A stretch of 64,000 nt of DNA from UBA6059 sp965227155 (GTDB lineage: Bacteria; Bacteroidota; Bacteroidia; Cytophagales; Cyclobacteriaceae), in contig OZ245731.1 in assembly GCA_965227155.1 (NCBI GenBank), positions 1,550,001 through 1,614,000 of the forward strand. Reading direction: 5' to 3'. The notes beneath the pieces were generated by a model. It ran no database searches. It worked only from the letters and a program-made list of their open reading frames with translations, and had not been told where the DNA came from. Both the position numbers and the translations under genes were made by a program. This document shows, piece after piece, positions 22,771 through 30,174 of the stretch (position 1 is its first letter; each line of letters opens with the position of its first letter).

Positions 22771-25224
22771 ATGTTAATCAAGAGTTTCGCCCTGCTTGGG
22801 GCTTTGCTAATGCCCGCATTGCTGTGGGCACAGTTTTCACTTACCGGTACTATCAATGATGATCAGGGGCAGCCCCTGCCCGGTGCCAATGTAGTACTAA
22901 CACCCGGCCAACAGGCCACCGCCACCAATGCTGATGGGCAGTACCGCTTTGAAGCACTTGCCGCTGGCAATTACCAACTGCGGGTGAGCTTCGTGGGCTA
23001 CAGCACCCGCGAAATTCGCTTCGAGCTGGATGCAGATCGCACACTCGATGTTTCACTCAAAGAAGACATCCAGCTCAAAGAAGAAGTGATCGTCTATGCC
23101 ACACGCGCCAATGAAAAAACACCGACCACCTTCGACAATATCAACCTGGAAGAAATTGAAAGCCGCAATCTGGGCCAGGATATGCCGATTATCCTCAATT
23201 TCTCGCCCTCATTGGTCTCAACTTCAGATGCCGGTAATGGTGTCGGCTACACGGGTATCCGCATTCGCGGTAGTGACCCCACCCGTATCAATGTCACCAT
23301 CAATGGCATTCCGGTCAATGACTCGGAATCGCATGGGGTCTTCTGGGTGAACATGCCGGACTTTGCCTCCTCGGTCAACAATATCCAAATCCAGCGAGGT
23401 GTTGGGGCTTCTACCAATGGCGCGGCAGCCTTTGGCGCTACGGTAAACCTACAAACAGCCGCCCCCGACCAGGAAGCCTATGGCCAAATCGACAACAGCT
23501 TTGGCTCTTTCGATACCTGGCGGCATACCTTTATCGTGAACAGCGGCCTGATCAACGATCGCTGGGCTTTCCAGGGCCGGCTTTCCAAAATCACCTCCGA
23601 TGGCTATATCGACAGAGCGGAATCTAATTTGCAGTCCTATTTTCTTTCCGGCACCTACTACGGTGACAAGACCATCGTAAAGGCCCTGACCTTTGCCGGA
23701 AAAGAACGCACCTACCAAAGCTGGTGGGGCACGCCGGAAGCCCGGCTGGAAAATGACGTGGAAGGTATGCAGGCGGTGATTGCCAACAATGGCTACACTG
23801 AAGCGCAGGCACAAAACCTGCTGAACTCCGGCCGTACCTTCAATTACTACCTGTACGACAATGAGGTGGACAATTACCAGCAGGATCATTATCAGCTGCA
23901 TGTCAACCATACCTTCAGCCCATATTTCAACCTTAACGGGGCATTGCATTACACCTATGGGCGGGGCTATTTTGAGCAATACCGCAATGACGATGATTTT
24001 GCCGATTACGGGCTAGATCCTGTGGAAATCGGCGGTGAGACTGTATCGAGCACAGACTTGATCAGGCGGCGCTGGTTGGATAATGACTTCTATGGTTTAA
24101 CCTTCTCTGCCAACTATGAAAAGGATGATTGGCTGGTAACCCTGGGCGGCGGTTACAACGAATATGAAGGCGATCATTTCGGAGAGATCATCTGGGCGCG
24201 TTTTGCCGGGGATACAGAAATACGGGAGAATTATTACGATAATGTGGGCACCAAAGAGGATTTCAATATCTTCCTGAAATCCAATTATCAGATCACGCCT
24301 AAGCTCAATCTCTATGGAGATCTGCAGCTGCGCACCATCGATTACCGCACCGTAGGCGCTGATAATGACCTTCGCTTTCTGGATACAGGCGGAGATTATG
24401 CCTTTTTCAATCCTAAATTTGGCTTTACCTACAGCCTAAGCAACAATACCTCGCTGTATGCCTCCTATGCCATCGGCAATCGGGAGCCTGTACGCAATGA
24501 TTTTGTAGATGCACCCGACGGGGTTACACCAGAGCACGAAACGCTGCGGAACGTGGAGGCCGGTATCCGGAAGCAGGGCAATAATTTTAGCTTCAATGCC
24601 AATTATTATCTGATGGATTATAAAAACCAGCTGGTATTGACCGGGGAGTTAAATGATGTGGGGGCCAATATCCGTACCAACGTGCCCTCCAGCTACCGCA
24701 CCGGTATCGAGCTGGTCGGTACTTACCAGTTCAGCGATAAGCTGCGCTGGGAGGTCAATCTTACCCTGAGCCAGAATAAGATCAACAATTTCACCGAGGT
24801 GATCTATGATTATGGGGAGGCCTTTGATGAGTTTAATGTCATAGAAAATGAGTTTGAAAACACAGACATCAGCTTTTCGCCTAACGTGATTGGGGCCAGC
24901 CAGCTGACCTGCACACCGGTAGAAAACCTGTCCTTCCAGTTGCTCTCGAAATACGTTGGCCAGCAATACCTGGACAATACGGCTAACGAGGATAGGGCCA
25001 TTGACCCCTATTTCACCAATGACATCAAGGTTGATTTTGTACCGAACATAAAGCATTTGAAGGAACTTCGGTTCTCGCTGTTGATCAATAATATTTTTGA
25101 TGTGATGTATTCTGCCAATGGTTACACTTTCGGCTATGGCGGAGGTGGCACAATGATCCGGGAGAATTATTTCTATCCACAGGCAGGCACAAACTTCCTG
25201 TTTGGGATCAGCGCAAAATTTTAG
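22771..25224 (+). CDS. TonB-dependent receptor, TPP-riboswitch controlled (probable thiamin uptake)
   Basis: 817 residues: signal peptide (1-21), a carboxypeptidase-regulatory-like domain (about 24-108, GTINDDQGQPLPGANV), the TonB plug (about 110-230; IRIRGSDPTRINVTINGIP) and an outer-membrane beta-barrel ending in phenylalanine (LFGISAKF). Such proteins import scarce nutrients using TonB energy. Two TPP riboswitches directly upstream and a TPK-like gene 1 kb downstream point to thiamin or a thiamin precursor as the ligand; this is inferred from regulation, not seen in the barrel. Codon use is more GC-rich than the neighbours. No pnuT-like inner-membrane transporter is adjacent. Confidence 0.92.
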   Translation: MLIKSFALLGALLMPALLWAQFSLTGTINDDQGQPLPGANVVLTPGQQATATNADGQYRFEALAAGNYQLRVSFVGYSTREIRFELDADRTLDVSLKEDIQLKEEVIVYATRANEKTPTTFDNINLEEIESRNLGQDMPIILNFSPSLVSTSDAGNGVGYTGIRIRGSDPTRINVTINGIPVNDSESHGVFWVNMPDFASSVNNIQIQRGVGASTNGAAAFGATVNLQTAAPDQEAYGQIDNSFGSFDTWRHTFIVNSGLINDRWAFQGRLSKITSDGYIDRAESNLQSYFLSGTYYGDKTIVKALTFAGKERTYQSWWGTPEARLENDVEGMQAVIANNGYTEAQAQNLLNSGRTFNYYLYDNEVDNYQQDHYQLHVNHTFSPYFNLNGALHYTYGRGYFEQYRNDDDFADYGLDPVEIGGETVSSTDLIRRRWLDNDFYGLTFSANYEKDDWLVTLGGGYNEYEGDHFGEIIWARFAGDTEIRENYYDNVGTKEDFNIFLKSNYQITPKLNLYGDLQLRTIDYRTVGADNDLRFLDTGGDYAFFNPKFGFTYSLSNNTSLYASYAIGNREPVRNDFVDAPDGVTPEHETLRNVEAGIRKQGNNFSFNANYYLMDYKNQLVLTGELNDVGANIRTNVPSSYRTGIELVGTYQFSDKLRWEVNLTLSQNKINNFTEVIYDYGEAFDEFNVIENEFENTDISFSPNVIGASQLTCTPVENLSFQLLSKYVGQQYLDNTANEDRAIDPYFTNDIKVDFVPNIKHLKELRFSLLINNIFDVMYSANGYTFGYGGGGTMIRENYFYPQAGTNFLFGISAKF

Positions 25225-25230
25225 GGTTGT

Positions 25231-25267
25231 GGCATCCGGCTGCCTCGGTGGCTGGGTGCTTTTTTTA
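25231..25267. terminator. Terminator after the TonB-dependent receptor
   Basis: GGCATCCGGC and GCTGGGTGC pair with G-U wobbles around a short loop and are followed by a run of seven T. The T run overlaps the last codons of the convergent mazF-like gene. Confidence 0.65.
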
Positions 25268-25612
25268 AAAATCCAGATCTAAGACAATCTTTAGATTTTC
25301 CTTAATCCTGGAATGATAATCTGAAGGTAAACTCCCTACATAATTGACCAGCCTTTTATTATCAATAGCCCTGAGTTGATCAATCATAATATCAGATGCA
25401 CTAATTAATCCGGCGGTTTGAGCAGGTAAGCTTACACGTAATAAGGTAGACTTAGAAAGCCTGGTGGTTAACGGACAAATTAAGGTTGAAGGGTGTGAAG
25501 CTTGATTTAAAAGATTACTTTGAATAATTAAAACAGGGCGTGTTTTTCCAGTTTCGGTACCGATTTGAGGATTTAGATCAGCAATCCAAATGTCAAATTG
25601 ATTAAGCTTCAT
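25265..25612 (-). CDS. MazF/PemK-family toxin (type II toxin-antitoxin)
   Basis: 115 residues from the ATG at 25612; an upstream ATG at 25645 lies further inside the antitoxin gene and is less likely. Typical MazF/PemK features: N-terminal FDIWIADLNPQIGTETGKTRPVLI, a conserved Arg/Thr in the TGKTRP loop, and a hydrophobic core with LICPLTT. The family are endoribonucleases that cut mRNA at specific sites. The start overlaps the antitoxin stop by 11 bp, so the pair is translationally coupled. The target sequence cannot be predicted from here. Confidence 0.9.
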   Translation of the reverse strand: MKLNQFDIWIADLNPQIGTETGKTRPVLIIQSNLLNQASHPSTLICPLTTRLSKSTLLRVSLPAQTAGLISASDIMIDQLRAIDNKRLVNYVGSLPSDYHSRIKENLKIVLDLDF

Positions 25613-25832
25613 CTTCAAACTGTTCAAACTCTCTAAGTACTTCAAGTGAGCTATCCCTTACATTTTTTGATTCAATCTTCAATTGAGCCTCAAGCTGCTT
25701 TCTTTTATTGATTTTATTATAGTGATCTATCGCCTCATTGATATACCTGTTTCTCGCTTTTTTCAAAACGCTTAGTACTTCTTCTGTTTCTTTAGATATT
25801 TCGTCATCAAGCTTTAGAGATATTGTTTTCAT
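25602..25832 (-). CDS. Ribbon-helix-helix antitoxin partner of the MazF-like toxin
   Basis: 76 residues. The N-terminus (MKTISLKLDDEISKETEEVL) is a ribbon-helix-helix DNA-binding fold; the acidic C-terminal half (about 45-76) should wrap the toxin. It is first in the operon, as usual for such pairs. A perfect inverted repeat covers the -7 element just upstream, consistent with autorepression by this protein. Confidence 0.85.
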   Translation of the reverse strand: MKTISLKLDDEISKETEEVLSVLKKARNRYINEAIDHYNKINKRKQLEAQLKIESKNVRDSSLEVLREFEQFEDEA

Positions 25833-25842
25833 ATCATTTAAG

Positions 25843-25861
25843 TATATACCAAATGTATATA
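25843..25861 (-). promoter_or_regulatory. Operator/promoter of the mazEF-type pair
   Basis: TATATAC (25843-25849) and GTATATA (25855-25861) form a perfect inverted repeat with a 5-base centre. On the minus strand TACATTTG (25857 to 25850), an exact TAnnTTTG match, lies within it. Binding of the antitoxin would cover the promoter. Confidence 0.65.
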
Positions 25862-25919
25862 ACTTTTATATATGGAATATAAAAACTAAGAGTTGAAATA
25901 CTCAATTCTATTGTTTGTC

Positions 25920-26215
25920 ATGAGCATTGAGGTCGAAAAGAAGACAAAGGAATCGCGCCCGACCAGAAGAATCTAGCTGTAGCGAAGTGAGAAGCGTCAC
26001 AATAATTCGGGATTATCGAAATGTCTCCGGATGATGGCAGCAATAAAATCCTGCCTGATACTGGCAGTATGCCTTTTTCATGGAGATCCCTCCACTCAGG
26101 CCTGCGGCCTTCGGTCGGGATGACGCTGTTGCATTGGCTTTCTACCTCCTACTTCCCCACACCTGCGTCATCTCGAGATTTAACATTTAGTGAAATGAGC
26201 CGATCGAAATGACGC
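25920..26215. repeat. Intergenic repeat-rich sequence
   Basis: A 300-bp gap without a supported gene. It contains dispersed-repeat-like phrases such as GTAGCGAAGTGAGAAGCGTC and CAGGCCTGCGGCCT, and an imperfect inverted pair GCGTCATCTCGA (26165-26176) / TCGAAATGACGC (26204-26215). Similar GTCAT-CTCGA hairpins are common dispersed repeats in Bacteroidota, but copy number here was not tested. The 63-residue open frame over it is not a gene. Confidence 0.5.
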
Positions 26216-26252
26216 GGTGATAATCGATTCGCTTTTCATTCAAATCCCTTTC

Positions 26253-26260
26253 TATATTTG
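26253..26260 (+). promoter_or_regulatory. -7 element almost abutting the start codon of the TPK-like gene
   Basis: TATATTTG fits TAnnTTTG and ends 4 bp before the ATG at 26265, so the transcript would be leaderless or nearly so. Confidence 0.5.
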
Positions 26261-26264
26261 ACCC

Positions 26265-26870
26265 ATGTCCTCCCACCACATTGTACGTGACGAACAGGAA
26301 CCGGCGCTGCTGGTTTTGGATACGGCTGCCATCAGCAAAACACATTTATGGCAGCTGTTGGAGTGGAGCCCGGTTGTGATGGCCAATGATGCTTCTGCCC
26401 AGCAGTTGATATCCTGGGGACATAAAATAGACTATTGGTTATCGAAGCATAAAAAAGCCGGCATGAACCTTGAATGTGAGGTAATTCAACTTACTGGTGC
26501 ACAAACTGCCCTCACTGAAGCGGTAGATCTGTTGCACAATCGAAATCATTGGGCGGTCAACATCATCGGTAACCCTGAGGCTCTTCCGGTATTTGCTCTG
26601 CCGCAGTTACAGAACCTACAACTCGTGCTGTTTGAAGGGGGACAAAGGATTGCCAAAACCAGGGCAGGTCGATTTAAAAAATGGCTGCCCATGCGTACAG
26701 AATTACATGTCCAGCCTCTTTCGGAGGGGACTTTTTTATCTTCCGAGGGTTTTCAGCAGGACTTGGATAATGTGCTGCTGACTGATGAAATGGGGTTAAC
26801 TGTAGCTGCTGATCAATTGGTCACGATCACGAGCAACTTGAAGCCTTTTTTAGTGGCAGAACCTATATAA
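26265..26870 (+). CDS. Thiamin pyrophosphokinase-like protein lacking the catalytic motif
   Basis: 201 residues. The opening HIVRDEQEPALLV and LLEWSPVVMANDAS resemble the N-terminal domain of Bacteroidota thiamin pyrophosphokinases, which convert thiamin to TPP. The family positions for ADGGA and the metal-binding GDFDS read here as NDASA and SKHKK, so the acidic metal ligands are missing and catalysis is doubtful. Residues 150-201 resemble the C-terminal thiamin-binding beta sheet in length only. Closeness to a TPP-controlled receptor supports the thiamin link. It may be a degenerate enzyme, a sensor, or another protein with the same fold. Confidence 0.5.
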   Translation: MSSHHIVRDEQEPALLVLDTAAISKTHLWQLLEWSPVVMANDASAQQLISWGHKIDYWLSKHKKAGMNLECEVIQLTGAQTALTEAVDLLHNRNHWAVNIIGNPEALPVFALPQLQNLQLVLFEGGQRIAKTRAGRFKKWLPMRTELHVQPLSEGTFLSSEGFQQDLDNVLLTDEMGLTVAADQLVTITSNLKPFLVAEPI

Positions 26871-26950
26871 ACTTAGAGGGAAATAATTCAATATTTGAAT
26901 GAAACAGTTATTGTGATAGGATTATTCAACAAAGAGGCCTAAAGCAATAA

Positions 26951-27027
26951 AAAGTTACACAAAGTGTTTATTTCCATATCTCAGTGAAGCTTTGTGAAAA
27001 CTTAGTGCTACTTTGTGTAATAACTTT
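26951..27027. repeat. Imperfect long inverted repeat, TTACACAAAG type
   Basis: AAAGTTACACAAAGTG (26951-26966) pairs with ACTTTGTGTAATAACTTT (27010-27027) except for two extra bases, with an internal partial copy (GCTTTGTGAAAACTTAGTGC). It lies between two convergent genes and could act as a bidirectional terminator; such TTTGTG repeats are frequent between Bacteroidota genes. Confidence 0.6.
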
Positions 27028-27040
27028 AGACCAAAAAAAA

Positions 27041-27895
27041 TTAAACTTTTACCGCACTTACCACCCGGTCTTTGTCTTGCATATCTTTCAGGAGTTGTAC
27101 TTGCTGATAATCGGCATTCACAAAAAGTGCTCTGGTCTCAGGCCCTAAAAACTCATTGATTTCACAAAATATTTTACCCCCGGTTTTTAATAATGCATGC
27201 CCTCTACTGGCAATAGCATGGTAAAAAACCAATGGATCACTATCGGGGACAAACAAAGCAGCACCTGGCTCATAGTCCAGCACATTCCGCTGCATGATCT
27301 TCTTTTCGTCTTCCGTTACATAAGGCGGATTACTTACCAGCACATCCAACGGTTCGATATGAAGGTCTGCTTTCAGAAAATCAGCCTTAAGCCAACTGAC
27401 CGGGACCTGATGTAACCCGGCATTCTCTCTGGCCACAGCTAGAGCACCAGCCTCTGCATCGAGCCCATATACTTTGGCCTGAGGTAGGTTTTTGGCTAAG
27501 GTTATGGCAATACAACCGCTTCCGGTACCCACATCCAGTAATCTTATTGGCATGTTTTTATCAATATTTTGAAGTACCACATCAACTAACTCTTCAGTTT
27601 CCGGTCTGGGAATGAGCACTGCCGGAGTTACGTTAAAATCCAGGCCATAGAAAGAGGCCTTGCCGAGCACATATTGTATCGGCTCATGCCTTTTTAATCG
27701 ATGAATAGCATCATCAAGCTGATTTTGCTGCAGTTCAGATACCTCTACAGCCACATCCAGAATGATTTTTTCTGTGGAAACAGTCAATATATCCTCAACC
27801 AGCCATTGAGCCATGAGCTGGGCATCCCGGGCCTCAAAGCTTGCCTGCAGTTGTTTTTGGATATCGTTAAGGATCTGCTTTACATTGATTTTCAC
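27041..27895 (-). CDS. prmC: Peptide chain release factor N5-glutamine methyltransferase PrmC
   Basis: Methylates the glutamine of the GGQ motif in release factors 1 and 2. 284 residues: an N-terminal helical domain (1-85), SAM-binding motif DVGTGSGCIAI near 119-129, and the substrate-binding NPPYV motif near 185-189, diagnostic of the PrmC/HemK family. Length is typical. It is the second gene of a minus-strand pair, 56 bp after a small membrane-protein gene. Confidence 0.95.
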   Translation of the reverse strand: MKINVKQILNDIQKQLQASFEARDAQLMAQWLVEDILTVSTEKIILDVAVEVSELQQNQLDDAIHRLKRHEPIQYVLGKASFYGLDFNVTPAVLIPRPETEELVDVVLQNIDKNMPIRLLDVGTGSGCIAITLAKNLPQAKVYGLDAEAGALAVARENAGLHQVPVSWLKADFLKADLHIEPLDVLVSNPPYVTEDEKKIMQRNVLDYEPGAALFVPDSDPLVFYHAIASRGHALLKTGGKIFCEINEFLGPETRALFVNADYQQVQLLKDMQDKDRVVSAVKV

Positions 27896-27951
27896 ATTAC
27901 AAACTTAGTGCGGAATGATCAAGCTAGCCTGCCAAAAATGGAATGCATTTT

Positions 27952-28257
27952 TTAATCAAACATGAAAATTCCGATCACCAACATCATTCCTGTATACCAA
28001 ATCCCCAAAAATATCATGGCATAGGACCAATACTTACGGGTTTTTTCATCAACCACTTCTTTTTTTCTTACATACTTTATATAGTCAAACCCTTTCCAAT
28101 AACCAGATAACCCGGTAATCATTGTGAGGCTATAGCAAAGTATAAAAACGAGTAAAGCTATGTCTTTCGTCAGGTTTATTTTATAAATCGAAATTGCTAT
28201 CCAGCCCAGATAAAACACTGTGGTAATCGACGACAAAATTTTAAAATAGCCCTTCAT
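27952..28257 (-). CDS. Small integral membrane protein, 101 residues
   Basis: Three or possibly four hydrophobic helices (about 8-25, 33-50 and 77-98), joined by a basic loop (DYIKYVRKKEVVDEKTRKYW). No family is recognised. It is upstream of prmC on the same strand and divergent from ribD; its promoter should lie in the 88 bp shared with ribD. Function unknown. Confidence 0.6.
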   Translation of the reverse strand: MKGYFKILSSITTVFYLGWIAISIYKINLTKDIALLVFILCYSLTMITGLSGYWKGFDYIKYVRKKEVVDEKTRKYWSYAMIFLGIWYTGMMLVIGIFMFD

Positions 28258-28330
28258 AGAAATGAATTAATGTGCCAATTAATCAATTTAAAGACTACAA
28301 TCAAATCCAAATCACCCTATAATTTTAGCA

Positions 28331-28338
28331 TACCTTTG
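28331..28338 (+). promoter_or_regulatory. -7 element of ribD, near-leaderless
   Basis: TACCTTTG matches TAnnTTTG exactly and ends 7 bp before the GTG start at 28346, so the transcript would begin at or next to the start codon. Confidence 0.55.
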
Positions 28339-28345
28339 CACCTTC

Positions 28346-29344
28346 GTGGACAAGGACAAAAAATATATGGCCCGTGCTTTAGAGCTTGCCGCTCTAGGTC
28401 TGGGTAGTGTAGCGCCCAATCCTATGGTAGGTTGTGTCATTATGCACGACAATAAAATTATCGCAGAGGGCTGGCATCAGCAATTTGGCGGACCTCATGC
28501 AGAGGTCAATGCCGTTCGTGCTGTTGCTGATCCCGCTACTATAGCCAATAGTACCATATATGTGAGCCTTGAACCCTGTTCACATTATGGAAAAACACCG
28601 CCATGCGCCGACCTTCTGGTAGAATTAAAGCCGGCAAGGGTGGTGGTTGCCAATATGGACCCTAACCCCAAAGTGGCCGGTAATGGTATCAAACGTCTGC
28701 AAGCACATGGCATTGAAGTTGACTGTGGCGTTTTGGAGGCGGAAGGTCGTATGCTGAATCGACGTTTTTTCACAATGATGGAGCAAAAGCGGCCCTATAT
28801 CATACTCAAATGGGCACAAACAGCCGACGGTTTCATTGCGCGGAAAAACTATGATTCTAAATGGATTTCCAATACGCTTTCCAGAAAGCTGGTCCATAAA
28901 TGGCGCAGCGAGGAGCAGGCTATCCTTGTGGGTCACAATACCGCATTGCATGATGACCCATCGCTCACCACCAGGGACTGGCCGGGCCAAAGTCCGCTCC
29001 GGATAGCGCTGGATCCAAAAGGTCGTTTGCCGGCATCCTTAAAACTCTTTAGCGATGGTCAGGAAACACTACACATCAGTAATAATGAACAACAAGACGC
29101 AGAAAACTATTTGAAATCAACCCTGGATACATTATATGAAAAGGGTATTGCCTCAGTGATTGTGGAAGGTGGATCGCATACTTTGCAGCAGTTTATCGAT
29201 TTTGGGCTTTGGGATGAGGCCAGGGTATTTACCGCCAATACTCATTTTATAAAAGGCATTGCAGCACCGGTATTGCATGGCCATGTCGAATCGAGCAGCA
29301 CTATCCTTACCGACGAATTAAAAATTTATAGAAACGAACAATAA
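28346..29344 (+). CDS. ribD: Bifunctional riboflavin biosynthesis deaminase/reductase RibD
   Basis: Catalyses two steps of riboflavin synthesis: deamination of the pyrimidine GTP-breakdown product, then reduction of the ribose. 332 residues: an N-terminal cytidine-deaminase-like domain with zinc ligands His51 (PHAE, catalytic Glu53), Cys78 and Cys87 (PCSHYGKTPPC), and a C-terminal reductase domain (about 147-332). The start is GTG, because the next ATG would trim the family N-terminus (DKDKKYMARALELA). Followed 6 bp later by msrC, probably on one transcript. No FMN riboswitch is seen upstream. Confidence 0.95.
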   Translation: MDKDKKYMARALELAALGLGSVAPNPMVGCVIMHDNKIIAEGWHQQFGGPHAEVNAVRAVADPATIANSTIYVSLEPCSHYGKTPPCADLLVELKPARVVVANMDPNPKVAGNGIKRLQAHGIEVDCGVLEAEGRMLNRRFFTMMEQKRPYIILKWAQTADGFIARKNYDSKWISNTLSRKLVHKWRSEEQAILVGHNTALHDDPSLTTRDWPGQSPLRIALDPKGRLPASLKLFSDGQETLHISNNEQQDAENYLKSTLDTLYEKGIASVIVEGGSHTLQQFIDFGLWDEARVFTANTHFIKGIAAPVLHGHVESSSTILTDELKIYRNEQ

Positions 29345-29349
29345 GTATT

Positions 29350-29838
29350 ATGGCAGAGTCATTATTTGTACCTGAAAACGCTACCAAGGCTGAAAAATAC
29401 GAAGCATTGATGCCCCAGGTAAAAGGACTGATCACTGGTGAGGAGGATCTCATTGCCAATCTGGCCAATACCGCAGCAGTTTTGAAGATGGCCTTCAATT
29501 TCTTCTGGGTGGGCTTTTATTTGGTGAAGGAGGATACATTGGTATTGGGGCCATTTCAGGGACCGATTGCCTGTACCCGTATCAAGAAGGGTAAGGGAGT
29601 ATGTGGAACTGCCTGGGCAGAAGCCAAAACCCAACTTGTGCCTGATGTAAATGCCTTTCCCGGCCATATTGCCTGTAGTGCCGATTCCCAGTCAGAGATA
29701 GTAGTGCCCTTAATCAAAAACAATGTGGTTATCGGCGTACTGGATATCGATAGTGACCAGCTCAATGATTTTGATGCAACGGACCAGAAGTATTTGGAAG
29801 AGATGATGGTATTGGTTACTGATGAGTTTACAAACTAG
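29350..29838 (+). CDS. msrC: Free methionine-(R)-sulfoxide reductase (GAF-type)
   Basis: Reduces free methionine-R-sulfoxide, protecting the methionine pool from oxidation. 162 residues forming a single GAF-like domain; the three conserved cysteines are at Cys75 (GPIACTRI), Cys85 (KGVCGTAW) and Cys109 (PGHIACSAD), equivalent in spacing to the E. coli enzyme. It follows ribD by 6 bp. Confidence 0.93.
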   Translation: MAESLFVPENATKAEKYEALMPQVKGLITGEEDLIANLANTAAVLKMAFNFFWVGFYLVKEDTLVLGPFQGPIACTRIKKGKGVCGTAWAEAKTQLVPDVNAFPGHIACSADSQSEIVVPLIKNNVVIGVLDIDSDQLNDFDATDQKYLEEMMVLVTDEFTN

Positions 29839-30174
29839 TGTTTCCATCATCAAAAAAGCTTTTTACTGCTACTTACCAGAGTCCATTTGGTAGTTTTGGT
29901 AAGGCGATAGTCATACCAAATGCAGAAATGGTGGTCAAACTTAAGAGTCCGACTATCGTCTGACTCTTGGAAAGGCTCACTGATCCTGATATAAAAGCTT
30001 TAAAATGGGCTCTTCTTTGCCTGAAAATGCTGGATTATTGTCTTTTTGCTGCAAACGATTGCAGCTTACTGGCTGATATACTGCTAGTTATGCAGCCAGC
30101 TTTCATGATTTCGTTGTACCGGAAAGCTGATTAGGGTTGTTAAAGGAACTGATTTTTGTCGTGTTTTTGGGAGG
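29839..30174. other. Gene-free spacer with nested inverted repeats
   Basis: No gene is supported. Three inverted pairs overlap here: ATTTGGTA/TACCAAAT (29885-29892, 29914-29921), CGATAGTC/GACTATCG (29905-29912, 29951-29958) and AAGAGTC/GACTCTT (29943-29949, 29962-29968). They are mutually interleaved, so alternative folds are possible. The pckG promoter must lie here but no exact TAnnTTTG was found. Confidence 0.4.

Noticed and set aside
26021..26212. 63-residue ORF
   Set aside because: Lies wholly in repeat-like intergenic sequence and shows no protein-like pattern.
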